A DNA stretch of 55,548 bases. It comes from Paraburkholderia ribeironis (GTDB lineage: Bacteria; Pseudomonadota; Gammaproteobacteria; Burkholderiales; Burkholderiaceae). The stretch spans positions 1-55,548 of the forward strand of contig NZ_CYGX02000024.1 of NCBI RefSeq assembly GCF_900019265.1, given 5' to 3'. The translations under genes were made by a program, and so were the position numbers. Under the pieces are notes generated by a model. It saw nothing but the letters and a program-made list of their open reading frames with translations, made no database searches and was not told the DNA's origin. This document shows positions 34,464 to 44,284 of this stretch, piece by piece. The stretch's first letter is position 1, and each line of letters opens with the position of its first letter.

Positions 34464-35912
34464 CTATCCCACAGCGCCTTCCAGGCTGACGCCGAGCAGC
34501 TTCTGCGCCTCGACGGCAAACTCCATCGGCAGCTCCTTGAAGACTTCCTTGCAGAACCCGTTCACGATCATCGACACTGCATCTTCCGGCGACAACCCAC
34601 GCTGCCGACAATAGAACAACTGGTCTTCGCCGATGCGTGACGTCGATGCTTCGTGTTCGACCTTCGCGGTCGGGTTCTTGACCTCGATGTAAGGGAATGT
34701 GTGAGCACTGCAACGGTTTCCGAGCAAAAGCGAATCGCACTGCGTGTAGTTGCGCGCACCTTCGGCCGCACGGCCGACCTTCACGAGGCCACGGTACGCG
34801 TTCTTTCCGCGGCCCGCCGAAATGCCCTTCGACAGAATCGTGCTGCGCGTATTGCGGCCGAGGTGAACCATCTTCGTGCCGGTATCGGCCTGTTGAAAGT
34901 GGTTGGTGAGCGCCACCGAATAGAATTCACCGACCGAGTTATCGCCCTGCAGAACCACGCTCGGATACTTCCACGTAATCGCCGAACCGGTCTCCACCTG
35001 AGTCCATGAAATCTTCGCATTCGCCTCGCGGCAATCGCCACGTTTGGTCACGAAGTTGTAGATGCCGCCTTTGCCCGACGCATCGCCCGGATACCAGTTC
35101 TGCACGGTCGAATAGCGGATCTGCGCCCCTTCCAGCGCGATCAGCTCGACCACAGCGGCATGCAGCTGGTTTTCGTCGCGCATCGGCGCGGTGCAGCCTT
35201 CCAGATAGCTCACGTACGCGCCTTTGTCGGCGACGATCAGCGTGCGCTCGAACTGCCCGGTGTTCCGGGCGTTGATACGAAAGTAGGTCGACAGTTCCAT
35301 CGGGCAGCGCACGCCCGGCGGGATGTAGCAGAACGAGCCATCGCTGAACACGGCGGAATTAAGCGCAGCGAAGAAATTGTCGGTGTGCGGCACGACCGAG
35401 CCGAGATACTTTCGCACCAGTTCGGGATGATGCTGTACGGCATCCGAGAACGAACAGAACACGATGCCAAGTTCCGCCAGCTTTTCGCGAAACGTAGTCG
35501 CTACCGACACGCTGTCGAATACCGCATCCACCGCCACGCCCGCCAGCAGTTCGCGCTCCCTCAGCGGCACACCCAGCTTTTCGTAGGTACGCAGCAGTTC
35601 CGGATCGACGTCATCGAGACTCTTCGGACGATTCTTCTGCGTCATCGGCGCGGAATAATAGACGATGTTCTGGTAATCGATCGGTGGATGTTCGACCGTC
35701 GCCCAGTGCGGCTCGGTCATCGTGAGCCAGTGGCGGTAGGCCGCGAGTCGCCACTCGAGCATGAACGCCGGCTCGTCTTTCTTCCTTGAAATGAGCCGGA
35801 CCATGTCCTCGCTCAACCCGCGCGGCAGCGCATCGGCCTGCAGGTCGGTCACAAAACCATGCTGGTATTCACGGCTGATCAGCTCATCGAAACCGGTTGC
35901 GGATGCGCTCAT
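34464..35912 (-). CDS. sufB: Fe-S scaffold protein SufB
   Basis: Beta-helix scaffold of 482 residues, close to the usual 480-495. Typical stretches are [20 protein letters not shown] near the start, [44 protein letters not shown] (conserved Cys) and [22 protein letters not shown] at the end. It carries the nascent cluster. The ATG overlaps the regulator gene stop (ATGA), so the regulator and scaffold are one unit. Confidence 0.95.
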   Translation of the reverse strand: MSASATGFDELISREYQHGFVTDLQADALPRGLSEDMVRLISRKKDEPAFMLEWRLAAYRHWLTMTEPHWATVEHPPIDYQNIVYYSAPMTQKNRPKSLDDVDPELLRTYEKLGVPLRERELLAGVAVDAVFDSVSVATTFREKLAELGIVFCSFSDAVQHHPELVRKYLGSVVPHTDNFFAALNSAVFSDGSFCYIPPGVRCPMELSTYFRINARNTGQFERTLIVADKGAYVSYLEGCTAPMRDENQLHAAVVELIALEGAQIRYSTVQNWYPGDASGKGGIYNFVTKRGDCREANAKISWTQVETGSAITWKYPSVVLQGDNSVGEFYSVALTNHFQQADTGTKMVHLGRNTRSTILSKGISAGRGKNAYRGLVKVGRAAEGARNYTQCDSLLLGNRCSAHTFPYIEVKNPTAKVEHEASTSRIGEDQLFYCRQRGLSPEDAVSMIVNGFCKEVFKELPMEFAVEAQKLLGVSLEGAVG

Positions 35913-36412
35913 GCGTGGCCTCCATCAATCGACTTACGCGCAGGCGTCGCGCCCGCGCGATGGTTGGGAATACTACGCGCACGGATCGCGCTAATATCGA
36001 CCGCGCGCAAGGTGGGGCCCGCCATGTCCGCCAGCGTGACCTGCTGCAACGCTTCGTAAATCAGGCGATTGACCTTCTGCCAGTTGGCGCGCACCGCGCA
36101 CACCGCCTCCTGGATACACAGGCCTGGCGTAGTGCTGCATTCGGTCATCCCGATCGGGCCGTCGACGGCGGCGATCACCTCCGCCAGCGTGATCCGCCCG
36201 GGCGGCCGCGGCAGCAGGTAACCGCCGTTTGTGCCGCGCAGCGACTCCACGACACCACCCCGCGTCAGGACTTTCAGCACCTTTGACACCGTAGGCATCG
36301 CGATGCCGGTCGCCGCCGCAATGCTGCTTGCGCTGTGGACGGCATCCGGATCGCGCGCCATCGCGGTCATGATCACCGTGCCGTAATCGGCAAGTTTGCT
36401 CATGCGCAACAT
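35909..36412 (-). CDS. Rrf2-family Fe-S-sensing regulator of the SUF operon
   Basis: A 167-residue Rrf2-type winged-helix repressor. The DNA-binding part reads [40 protein letters not shown] and [18 protein letters not shown]. Three cysteines that can hold a 2Fe-2S cluster lie in [18 protein letters not shown], as in IscR and the SufR-type proteins of proteobacteria. It is the first gene of the SUF operon and probably represses it when Fe-S clusters are plentiful. The likely operator is the perfect inverted repeat 19 bases upstream of the start codon. Confidence 0.92.
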   Translation of the reverse strand: MLRMSKLADYGTVIMTAMARDPDAVHSASSIAAATGIAMPTVSKVLKVLTRGGVVESLRGTNGGYLLPRPPGRITLAEVIAAVDGPIGMTECSTTPGLCIQEAVCAVRANWQKVNRLIYEALQQVTLADMAGPTLRAVDISAIRARSIPNHRAGATPARKSIDGGHA

Positions 36413-36430
36413 CGGAATATCTCCCCTTTT

Positions 36431-36455
36431 AATCAGGACCCTTTTAGTCCTGATT
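36431..36455. promoter_or_regulatory. Operator of the SUF operon (perfect inverted repeat)
   Basis: AATCAGGAC, a seven-base spacer (CCTTTTA), then GTCCTGATT: a perfect 9-bp dyad covering 25 bases, the size bound by Rrf2-family dimers. It lies directly before the ribosome binding site (GGGGAG) and start of the Rrf2 gene, which points to autorepression of the whole operon. The rest of the gap up to about 36650 shows no gene. Confidence 0.8.
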
Positions 36456-36650
36456 ACATCGAAACGAAATCCGCACGTTTGCAATGGGCGACACTGTTCT
36501 GTGTGGGGATTCCTGGCCATGTCGCGAACCGCTTTCCGTTTCGGGAGAAGCATTTCGCGAACGATGCAACGCCAATTTCATTCTAGACCTGTATGCATAA
36601 CCTTGTCGGTGTATTGGTCTTCTTGACGGATCACTCTGGCGAGACATTAG

Positions 36651-36920
36651 TTATTCGATATCCAGAATATCGACCTTTCGCTCACCGCAAGATTCTTTGT
36701 ACTCGGGCGTTGTCGCTATGCGCCTGGCCTCGTCGCGGGCAGCCCCAGGCGGGTTAGCGACATTCATCGCCCTGATCTCAGGCCCGGTCTGTCTTTCCGG
36801 CCGCCCCCGTCTAGCGTGCATTTGCGGCGACATACGGTCCAGCAGCGTCGTTGCAAGGCTGCCGCAGCCGACGCTGCGGCCGACGTAGCCCTGGTTGTGA
36901 AGGTCTTCCCGGATGTGCAT
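36651..36920 (-). CDS. Small hypothetical protein (doubtful)
   Basis: An 89-residue frame on the minus strand with plausible protein character (NQGYVGRSVGCGSLATTLLD, RIATTPEYKESCGERKVDILDIE). The reading frame is open much further upstream, where it becomes antisense to the lipoprotein gene, so the start is uncertain; the ATG at 36920 is one choice. No family and no good ribosome binding site. Confidence 0.3.
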   Translation of the reverse strand: MHIREDLHNQGYVGRSVGCGSLATTLLDRMSPQMHARRGRPERQTGPEIRAMNVANPPGAARDEARRIATTPEYKESCGERKVDILDIE

Positions 36921-37037
36921 GTGAAGTTCGGGAAATCTTGTCGATAGGTGATCCGCCAATGCGTCTGGAATCGGCGCAAATCTTTTTCCGCGCCCTGTGT
37001 CAAAAACTTTAAGTTGATCTTGTGCGAGGAGTCCAAC

Positions 37038-37586
37038 ATGACATCCCGGCGATCGAACCCATTCCGACCGGCATTGGGTCGGGCATGTGACACACGCGCC
37101 GCGCTGGTCTGCGCGGCGGTATTCGCGCTTGGGGCCTGCGCGCAGCCGTGGGAGGGGTTCCATACAGGCGAACAGGAATCCGCCGTCGTCGCCAGACTGG
37201 GGCAGCCGCGCGAGGTCTACAACCTGCCTGACGGCTCCAGGCGGCTGATGTGGCCGACGCAGCCTATGGGGGAAGTCACCGTCGCCGCAGACATCGATGC
37301 GACCGGCAAGGTGATCAGCATCCGGCAAGTGCTGCAGCCGAACGAGTTTTACCGCGCGGAGCCTGGCAAGTGGACCAAGAATGAGGTTCTGGTCAACTTC
37401 GGCCGGCCGGAGGAAACGGCTTACTTTCCATTGATGAAGCGCGAAGTATGGAGCTATCGCTATCTGGAAGACGGCGTGTGGTACCTGCTGTTTCATTTCT
37501 ATTTCGACGACACCGGCGTGCTGCGCTCAACCCAGAAGAGCCCGGACCCGCTCCACGAACAGGGTGGCGACAACAAGCCGATGTGA
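37038..37586 (+). CDS. Outer-membrane-type lipoprotein
   Basis: A 182-residue protein with a lipoprotein signal: hydrophobic AALVCAAVFALGAC with the lipobox LGAC, then a globular domain. The domain starts GEQESAVVARLGQPREVYNLPDGSRRLMWPTQP and repeats the pattern in KNEVLVNFGRPEETAYFPLMKREVWSYRY. These two LGxPxxV-type units resemble the SmpA/OmlA (BamE-like) fold, so it may be a duplicated BamE-type lipoprotein of unknown role. GAGGAG precedes the ATG. It is a single gene. Confidence 0.8.
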   Translation: MTSRRSNPFRPALGRACDTRAALVCAAVFALGACAQPWEGFHTGEQESAVVARLGQPREVYNLPDGSRRLMWPTQPMGEVTVAADIDATGKVISIRQVLQPNEFYRAEPGKWTKNEVLVNFGRPEETAYFPLMKREVWSYRYLEDGVWYLLFHFYFDDTGVLRSTQKSPDPLHEQGGDNKPM

Positions 37587-37655
37587 TTGCTGACGCAAGT
37601 CCAGTCCGGCGGCCGTTTCTTCAATAACATCAAATTTGGCAGTGCCGGCCCGGGG

Positions 37656-37680
37656 ATTCCCGGCATTCCCGGCATTCCCG
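37656..37680. repeat. Short 9-bp tandem repeat
   Basis: ATTCCCGGC occurs twice and a third time in part, after CCGGCCCGGGG. The run can fold into alternative GC-rich hairpins and lies about 70 bases after the lipoprotein stop, so it may help end transcription. Confidence 0.5.
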
Positions 37681-37767
37681 TGCGTCGCTTACGGTGGCGG
37701 TCTTGCTCGCGTCCCGTTAGTGAACTAGATTTTCTTTATTGAGGTGTGACAGACGGGAGGCATCGCC

Positions 37768-38190
37768 ATGGAACTGAGCGTTGAACGTGTCGATGTTTGG
37801 GCAGCGACCATCGAGGACAGTCCAGGCGGCCTTGCGAAAGTATTAAGCGCCTTGCGGGATGCTGGGGCGGACTTGCAGTTCGTCGTTGCACGTCGCACGC
37901 CGGAAGCATCGGGCAAGGGAATCGTCTTTGTCGCACCGCTGCAAGGGGAGACGGAGATCCGTGCCGCTACACAGGTGGGGTTCAGCGTCACCCCGAGCCT
38001 TCACTCCGTCCGTGTAATGGGTCTGGACCAACTGGGGATCATCGCGCAATTGACCCAGATGCTGGCAGACGAGGGGATCAACCTCCGCGGCGTTTCGGCC
38101 GCTGTACTTGGCACGCAGTTCATTGCTTATCTCGCGGTCGACTCGTTGGACGATGCGGAAAAAGCGATCGACATTCTGCAGAGGGCCTGA
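37768..38190 (+). CDS. Tandem ACT-domain protein
   Basis: A 140-residue protein made of two ACT domains. The first starts WAATIEDSPGGLAKVLSALRDAGADLQFVVA; the second starts SVRVMGLDQLGIIAQLTQMLADEGINLRGVSAAVLG. ACT domains bind amino acids and regulate enzymes or transcription. Free-standing double-ACT proteins often act in amino-acid control, but the partner here is unknown. GGGAGG precedes the ATG. Confidence 0.85.
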   Translation: MELSVERVDVWAATIEDSPGGLAKVLSALRDAGADLQFVVARRTPEASGKGIVFVAPLQGETEIRAATQVGFSVTPSLHSVRVMGLDQLGIIAQLTQMLADEGINLRGVSAAVLGTQFIAYLAVDSLDDAEKAIDILQRA

Positions 38191-38468
38191 AGCGCCTGTG
38201 CCGGACTGCGAACTCGCCTGGCTTGCTTGCTGGCGAGGCAACGGGTCGACATTGCCTGCGAAACGCTAGCCGACGCCCTCGCAACGTACGACGCTCAATT
38301 GATCGCCACCCGCTTTCGATCATGAAGCACGCCTCGGCCGACGTGCGTCTGAAGGCTTCGATCGTTCTGTGCGGTCCCAATACGGCGGATCATCAATATG
38401 GGCGCGAACGTGCTCAAGAAAAAGACGCGCCCGCGTCGCGGTAGCGCAGCGAAAAGCGCTTCTGCTAT

Positions 38469-38693
38469 TCACGCTGTACGCCTGCCCGGACGCTCATGTT
38501 CAAGCAACTGCTTTAGCGTTTCCGGCCGGCCTGCTTTGGTCAGGTCCGAAGGTGCGACACAAACCAGACGACGTACCGGCGCAAGTCGCATGGCGACCAG
38601 ATCACCGCTCAAATCACGCCCGCTACGGATCGCGAGATCGACACGCTCCACCGCGAGATCCACCACCCGGTCGCTCAACTGAAGATCGACCAA
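38469..38693 (-). pseudogene. LysR regulator remnant (effector-domain fragment)
   Basis: About 75 residues of the substrate-binding domain of a LysR-type regulator: DRVVDLAVERVDLAIRSGRD, LSGDLVAMRLAPVRRLVCVAPS. The DNA-binding N-terminus and the rest of the C-terminus are missing. LysR genes often stand divergent to the tripartite efflux operon they control, which is the position of this fragment. The pump has therefore probably lost its original local regulator. The flanking gap at 38191-38468 shows no other gene. Confidence 0.7.
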
Positions 38694-38807
38694 TCACCGA
38701 CAGAGCGCCTTTCCAACTGTCATTTCCGACAGATGACGCTGCGGCCGATCAGACCAATAATTCCTCAAGCTATATCGCAGGTTGGAAGCGTTTTTGGAGA
38801 ACGACGC

Positions 38808-40271
38808 ATGCTTCGGGCTGTATCCTTTGCACCCAGAACTGTCCGGGCCGTGGCGCAGGCTTTCGCAGCCGCGCTGAGTGTTGCGGCGCTCGTCGGGTGC
38901 GCCGATTTTGGCGCCCAAGGGATCCCGGTCCAGCCGATGTCGCCGGAATCGCTTGATGTTGGGCGCGAGATCCGCGAAGCGATCCCGGCACCGGCCATCA
39001 ACATGCGGTGGTGGAGTGTGTTCGGCGATCCCGCGCTTGATCAAGTGGTCGACGACGCACTGAGCAATTCGCCCGAGCTGACCGCCGCGCAAGCGCGGGT
39101 GACGGAGGCGCTCGCGCTGTCAGACGTTGAGCGGTCGGCAACATCGCCGCAGCTCTTTGCGACCGTCAGCGCGGTGCCAACCCGCTTCCCGGCCAGCTAC
39201 AAAATCCCGCCCCCGGCTGCAGGTCACTGGCAGACCGATGTCCAGGCATTGTTGCAGGCGTCGCTCGATCTTGATCTTTCCGGTCGCGCCCGAGCCTTGA
39301 CGAGAGCGTCCGAGCGGCGAGCCGACGCACAACTGGCACAGGCACGCTGCGTCGCACTCGCATTGCAGACCGCGCTGGTCAGCGCATACCTGACGCTGGC
39401 CCTGGACTTGCGCCTGCTGCAGATCGCGAACGATATCCTGGACCAGCGCAAAGCCATTCTCGCGCTGACGCAAGAGCGCATTGCTCAAGGCATTGACACT
39501 CGCGTGGCGGGCTTGCGTGCCAGCGAGCCGATCCCGCTTGCGCGGGCGGAGCTTGCGCGCCTGAATGCGGATGTCGCTCGAACCCGACACCAGATCGCCG
39601 CGCTGGTCGGGCGGGGTCCGGGCTACGCCGACACCCTGACGCCGCGACTCGGCACGCTCGATGTGCGTCCGGCTCTGCCGGGAGCGCTGCCTGCAGACCT
39701 GATCGGCCGTCGCCCGGATGTCGCCGCCGCACGCGCGGGCGTCGAGGCGGAGTCGGCTGGCATCGATGCGGCGAAAGCGGCGTTCTATCCCAGCATCAAT
39801 CTGCTGGCGTTCGCCGGCCTCCAAAGCCTTGGCTTTCACGCGTTGTTCAGTGGCAATAGCAGCTCGCTGGGTGTAGGTCCCGCGCTGACGTTGCCGATCT
39901 TTGAAGGCGGACGCTTGCGCGCCAGCCTGCGTGCGCAGACAGCTGCGTACACTGCCGCCGTCGCCGCTTATGACGATACGTTGATTGGCGCGTTGGCGCA
40001 GGTCGCCGACTCACTGGCGTCGATCACCGCGCTGCGTGAGCAGCTTGAACTGACCACGCAGGCCCTCGATGACGCGCAGCACGCGTTCGATGTCGAAGTG
40101 CACCGCTATCGGCGAGGCTTGACTGGCTATCTGGACGTATTGCTCGCGCAAAGCCGGCTGTTCGACGACCGCTCGGCGCAGGCGCGCACGGACAGTGCGC
40201 TGCTGACTGAGCACGTGCACCTGGTCGCCGCACTTGGCGGCTCGCCATCGAGCGGAGATGTCTCAAAATGA
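38808..40271 (+). CDS. NodT-family outer-membrane efflux lipoprotein
   Basis: TolC-like channel of 487 residues. A lipoprotein signal ends in ALVGCADFG. MRWWSVFGDPALDQVVDDALSNSPEL is the usual start of the first coiled-coil repeat; the central LIGRRPDVAAARAGVEAESAGIDAAKAAFYPSINL motif and the second repeat ending in GYLDVLLAQSRLFDDRS are intact. It forms the outer-membrane part of a tripartite pump with the next two genes, overlapping the next by ATGA. The ATG at 38808 follows TTTTGGAGA. Confidence 0.92.
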   Translation: MLRAVSFAPRTVRAVAQAFAAALSVAALVGCADFGAQGIPVQPMSPESLDVGREIREAIPAPAINMRWWSVFGDPALDQVVDDALSNSPELTAAQARVTEALALSDVERSATSPQLFATVSAVPTRFPASYKIPPPAAGHWQTDVQALLQASLDLDLSGRARALTRASERRADAQLAQARCVALALQTALVSAYLTLALDLRLLQIANDILDQRKAILALTQERIAQGIDTRVAGLRASEPIPLARAELARLNADVARTRHQIAALVGRGPGYADTLTPRLGTLDVRPALPGALPADLIGRRPDVAAARAGVEAESAGIDAAKAAFYPSINLLAFAGLQSLGFHALFSGNSSSLGVGPALTLPIFEGGRLRASLRAQTAAYTAAVAAYDDTLIGALAQVADSLASITALREQLELTTQALDDAQHAFDVEVHRYRRGLTGYLDVLLAQSRLFDDRSAQARTDSALLTEHVHLVAALGGSPSSGDVSK

Positions 40272-41497
40272 GTCAATCGGAACACTACTCTACGTTGCCG
40301 GACGACGAGCGGCAGCGCCGGCGGCGCCGCTACTTCACCGGGTTCGCGATGATCGTGGGGACTGTCGCGCTCGCGTCGGCCGCCGCGTGGTGGCTCACCG
40401 CACGCGGCATCGAGTCGACTGACGATGCCTACGTCGCGGGCGACGTCGTTCAGGTCTCGCCCCAGATCGTCGGCACCGTCGTCGCAGTGTTAGTGCAAAA
40501 CACCGATTCGGTTGAAGCCGGCACGCCCCTGATCGAACTGGACAAGACCGACGCAAAAATAGCGCTAGATGCGGCAAGCGACCAGCTTGCGCATGCGGTG
40601 CGCGAATACCGCTCGGCGAGCGCCGATGCCGAGCGCGAACGTGCGCAAATCCGCCTGCGCGAAGCCGCGGCCACTCGGGCGCGAGACGACCTGAACCGGC
40701 GTCTCGCGCTGATCAGCGACGGTGCTGTTGCCGACGAGGACGTGCGGCATGCACGAGATGCGGCCAGCAGCGCTGACGCAGCGCTCGACGCACAGCGCGC
40801 GGCGTATCAGGCGAGCGTCGCCCATACCGATGGCACCTCGATCGACTCGAGTCCGCTGGTGCGCAGCGCCGCCGCGCAAGTGCGCAGCGCCGCCCTCGCG
40901 ATGCGCCGTACAGTCGTGCTCGCGCCGGTCGCTGGTCTCGTGACCAAACGCGTGGTCGAAGTCGGACAGCGCGTTGTGCCGGGAACGCCCATGTTTGCGA
41001 TCGTGCCCATGGATCGGTTGTGGGCCGAAGCCAATTTCAAGGAATCACAACTGCGACGGATGCATGTGGGCCAGCGGGTTCAACTGCACGCGGATCTATA
41101 TGGCAGTGCCCTGACGTATCACGGCGTGATCGAAGGCTTCGAAGCCGGCACGGGCGCAGCGTTCGCTTCAGTGCCGGCGCAAAACGCAACCGGCAACTGG
41201 ATCAAGGTCGTGCAGCGCTTGTCAGCGCGTATCGCGCTCGACCCACAGGAGTTGCGCAGACATCCGCTTCGCATCGGCCTGTCGATGACCGCGCAGGTGC
41301 GGGTGGGCGGCAGGGCCGGCGAGGCGAACGCGGCATCGAGTCCCGCACGGCCAGTGCGTACGCTTGACACGACGGCGATTTTTCGTGACGACGAGAACGT
41401 GGGCAGTGACGTGGTCGACCAGATCATCCGCGAGAATGCCGTGCCGGGGGCGCACGCCGACCAGGCCCGCGGAGCACATGTCCCTCCGGTAATGTGA
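40268..41497 (+). CDS. EmrA/HlyD-family membrane fusion protein
   Basis: A 409-residue periplasmic adaptor. One N-terminal membrane helix (YFTGFAMIVGTVALASAAAWWL), then the biotinyl-like half-motif ESTDDAYVAGDVVQVSPQI, a coiled coil of about 100 residues (Ala/Arg/Glu-rich, residues 95-200), and the second half VVLAPVAGLVTKRVVEVGQRVVPGTP. The layout is that of EmrA. A C-terminal tail of about 50 residues is longer than usual. It links the inner-membrane exporter to the NodT channel. Overlaps of four bases on both sides show tight coupling. Confidence 0.92.
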   Translation: MSQSEHYSTLPDDERQRRRRRYFTGFAMIVGTVALASAAAWWLTARGIESTDDAYVAGDVVQVSPQIVGTVVAVLVQNTDSVEAGTPLIELDKTDAKIALDAASDQLAHAVREYRSASADAERERAQIRLREAAATRARDDLNRRLALISDGAVADEDVRHARDAASSADAALDAQRAAYQASVAHTDGTSIDSSPLVRSAAAQVRSAALAMRRTVVLAPVAGLVTKRVVEVGQRVVPGTPMFAIVPMDRLWAEANFKESQLRRMHVGQRVQLHADLYGSALTYHGVIEGFEAGTGAAFASVPAQNATGNWIKVVQRLSARIALDPQELRRHPLRIGLSMTAQVRVGGRAGEANAASSPARPVRTLDTTAIFRDDENVGSDVVDQIIRENAVPGAHADQARGAHVPPVM

Positions 41498-43038
41498 GCG
41501 TGAGCGTGAGTACGTCCAGGCCATTGCGCCCAGTTGAGCCGATGCGGGGTATGCCACTCGCGCTGGTCGCGATCGCGATCAGCGTAGCGAATTTCATGCA
41601 GACGCTGGACCTGACGATCGCGAACGTCGCCGTGCCCGCGATTTCGGGCGACTTGGGCGTCGCGCCGCACCAGGGCACCTGGATGCTGACGTCGTTCGCG
41701 ACGCCGCTGGCGATCACGCTACCTCTAACCGGCTGGCTCGCGCAGCGCTTCGGTCAGGTCAGGCTGTTCCGCGTATCGGTCGGCTTGTTCGTACTCACAT
41801 CGGTGTTGTGCGGGCTCGCGCCCAACTTCGAATTGCTTTTGCTGTTCCGCGCGCTGCAAGGAGCGGTGTCCGGACCCGTGACCGCGTTGTCGCAAGCGTT
41901 GCTGGTCGCCGTTTTTCCGACCGCACGCCGACACGTCGCGCTGGCCGTCTGGCAGACTACGACATTCATCGCGCCGGTCCTGGGTCCGATCGCCGGCGGC
42001 TGGATCACCGACAACATCAGCTGGCCGTGGATTTTCTATGTCAACGCACCGACCGGCATCGCGGTCGTGATGGTGCTCACGCGCTGCCTGCGCGGACACG
42101 ACAATCCGACGCGCAAGCTGCCGGTCGATCTGATCGGATTGCTGCTGCTTGCATTGTCGTTTGGCTCACTGCAGCTCTTCCTCGATCAGGGCCAGGACCT
42201 GGACTGGTTCAACGCAACGCCGATCCGCATCCTCGCGATTTGCTGCATGCTCGGCTTCGTCGCGTTCGTGCTGTGGGAACTGACGGACAAGCATCCGATC
42301 GTCGACTTGCGCCTGTTCGCGGATCGCAATTTCACCGCCGGGACCATCGCTGTTACGGTTGGATTCGGCGTCTACTATGGCGCGCTTGTGCTGGTGCCGC
42401 TGTGGTTGCAAACGGAACTCGGCTATACCGCGACCTGGGCCGGCATCGCGACAGCGCCGCTCGGCATCGCCGGGATCGTGATCGCGCCGCTTGTCGGCCG
42501 CTATCAGCAGCGTGTGGATCCGCGCTGGTTTGCCACCGTCGCGTTGCTCGGGTGGGCCATCGCATCGTTCGCCCGGATGGGGTTCAACAGCGACGTGCCG
42601 ATCGAAACCGTCGCGCTCAACTCGCTGCTGATGGGCAGCGCGACCGCGTTTTTTATTACGCCGTTGGTGTCGCTGTCGCTCGCCGCATTACCGCGCGAGC
42701 GACTGCCGGCGGCATCCGGTCTGCAGAATTCGCTGCGCAGGATCGGCACGAGCGTCGCCACATCGCTCGCGCCGACCTTTTTCGAGCGGCGCGCACGCGT
42801 ACACAACACCTATCTGGTTGACCGCATTACCCATTTCAATCCGGAGACGAGCGTCTGGATTGACCGTCTGGAGCAGAGCGGAATGCCTCCGCAGGGTGCG
42901 TTGGCATCGGTTGCGCGTTCGATCGACGTACAGGCGCACATGCTTGCGTTGAATGACTTTTCGTTTGTCTGCATGTTGCTTTTTGGCGCCACGCTGGTGC
43001 TTGTCTGGACGACGCGTTACCAGCGGGCGCAGGGATAA
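41494..43038 (+). CDS. DHA2-family MFS exporter (EmrB/QacA type)
   Basis: A 14-helix proton-driven exporter of 514 residues, starting with GTG that overlaps the adaptor stop. Motif TLDLTIANVAVPAISGDLGV in helix 1, the DHA signature around GWLAQRFGQVRLF, and motif C in ALQGAVSGPVTALSQALLV and APVLGPIAGGWI are as in EmrB. With the adaptor and NodT protein it makes a tripartite pump that exports aromatic or hydrophobic compounds. It sits 37 bases from the biosynthetic genes, with convergent orientation, and is a good candidate for export of, and resistance to, their product. Confidence 0.92.
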   Translation: MSVSVSTSRPLRPVEPMRGMPLALVAIAISVANFMQTLDLTIANVAVPAISGDLGVAPHQGTWMLTSFATPLAITLPLTGWLAQRFGQVRLFRVSVGLFVLTSVLCGLAPNFELLLLFRALQGAVSGPVTALSQALLVAVFPTARRHVALAVWQTTTFIAPVLGPIAGGWITDNISWPWIFYVNAPTGIAVVMVLTRCLRGHDNPTRKLPVDLIGLLLLALSFGSLQLFLDQGQDLDWFNATPIRILAICCMLGFVAFVLWELTDKHPIVDLRLFADRNFTAGTIAVTVGFGVYYGALVLVPLWLQTELGYTATWAGIATAPLGIAGIVIAPLVGRYQQRVDPRWFATVALLGWAIASFARMGFNSDVPIETVALNSLLMGSATAFFITPLVSLSLAALPRERLPAASGLQNSLRRIGTSVATSLAPTFFERRARVHNTYLVDRITHFNPETSVWIDRLEQSGMPPQGALASVARSIDVQAHMLALNDFSFVCMLLFGATLVLVWTTRYQRAQG

Positions 43039-43075
43039 GCGAGTTGCTCGCGAGTTGCTCGATACGCCCGCGGCC

Positions 43076-44260
43076 TCAGGCAACTTCCCACCGCGGAACG
43101 CGTGAGACGTGCTGCAGTATTGGCAGACTGTCGGGACGGTCCGACAGCGCGTCATAGCCGAACACCCATGTCGGGTCGGTCGGCCCGCGCATAAACGTAT
43201 TCGCGCTCGACACCTGGTGGATCAACGCGAGCCGCTCGCGCCGATGCGCGGCATACGCCGCGCACGCGGCACCGAAGCCAGTTGTGCCGGAGAGCGCGCG
43301 CAGTAGCACCACGGCATCTTCCAGTGCCATCGCGGCACCTTGCGACATGAATGGCCGCATCGGGTGGCACGCATCGCCGATGAGCGCGACCCGATCCTCG
43401 CCGAATATAAAGTTCGCGGGCCGCTCGAACAGCGCCCATTTGGTGACCGAGTCGCGCGGCGCGTGTTCCAGCATGTGTCGCACATCGGCGTGATAGCCGG
43501 TAAAGATCCCGATCATTTCGTGGACATCGCCTGGCAATGATGACGCGTCGGTCGGCCACTCGAGCTGGGGTGTCATCGCGGCGAAGTAGAACTGTTCGCG
43601 TGCGTTGTCGAGCCAGTACGACAGCACGAACGTGTCATCGCACCACCATTTGGTCAGATCGTCGACTGGCAGGTTGCCGAGCAGCGCCTTCGGATACGCG
43701 CCGCGAAATGCGACCTGGCCGGAAAACGTCGGCCGCTCATATCCGATGAGCGCCTCGCGCACACGCGATTTCAGTCCGTCCGCGCCGATCACGATATCGG
43801 CGCGCACGCTCGATTGATCCGCGAAGCGCAGTTCGATCGCGTCGCCGCGCGGCTCGAGGCCCACGAGTCGCTTACCCCAGGCGATCGAGTCGGGCGTGAG
43901 CCCCGACAGCAGTGCCGCGTGCAGATCGCCACGCTTGAGCGTAACGAACGGCGCGCCGAAAACCTCGTTCGCGGCGTTGCCAAGCGGCAGGCGGTAAAGC
44001 AACGCGCCGGTGTCTCCGCGGCGATTGACGAAGGCAGCCGGTTCCTGTCCGAACGACAACGCGAGGATGTCGACGCTGAGAAATCGCATCACCCGCATCA
44101 GATTCGGACTCAGGTGAATCCCGGCACCGACGCGGGCGAAACCGGGAGCCTGCTCGAACAACCTGACGTTGTATCCGCCTCGTTGCAGCAGTGCGCCGAG
44201 CGCACAGCCACCAATGCCCGCGCCGACGATCGCGATGCGCTCGGGTATGTGTTGACTCAT
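43076..44260 (-). CDS. FAD-dependent aromatic hydroxylase (NicC/salicylate hydroxylase family)
   Basis: Single-component flavin hydroxylase of 394 residues. FAD motifs are IAIVGAGIGGCALGALL near the start, DIVIGADGLKSRVRE in the middle and RVALIGDACHPMRPFMSQGAAMALEDA near the end. The whole chain follows 6-hydroxynicotinate 3-monooxygenase (NicC), including PTFSGQVAFRG, TKWWCDDTFVLSYW and VSSANTFMRGPTDPTWVFGYD. It uses NAD(P)H and O2 to hydroxylate, sometimes with decarboxylation, an electron-rich ring. Related enzymes tailor tropone rings in tropolone pathways. It is the last gene of the minus-strand arm of the cluster. Confidence 0.9.
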   Translation of the reverse strand: MSQHIPERIAIVGAGIGGCALGALLQRGGYNVRLFEQAPGFARVGAGIHLSPNLMRVMRFLSVDILALSFGQEPAAFVNRRGDTGALLYRLPLGNAANEVFGAPFVTLKRGDLHAALLSGLTPDSIAWGKRLVGLEPRGDAIELRFADQSSVRADIVIGADGLKSRVREALIGYERPTFSGQVAFRGAYPKALLGNLPVDDLTKWWCDDTFVLSYWLDNAREQFYFAAMTPQLEWPTDASSLPGDVHEMIGIFTGYHADVRHMLEHAPRDSVTKWALFERPANFIFGEDRVALIGDACHPMRPFMSQGAAMALEDAVVLLRALSGTTGFGAACAAYAAHRRERLALIHQVSSANTFMRGPTDPTWVFGYDALSDRPDSLPILQHVSRVPRWEVA

Positions 44261-44284
44261 TGAACCCCCTCAGGCGACGCCGAT

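Noticed and set aside
36651..37496. Full 281-residue minus-strand frame
   Set aside because: Its upstream two thirds are antisense to the lipoprotein gene; only the last 89 residues could be real and are listed with low confidence.
41808..42821. 337-residue plus-strand frame
   Set aside because: It is a shifted frame of the EmrB-like exporter and lacks membrane helices.
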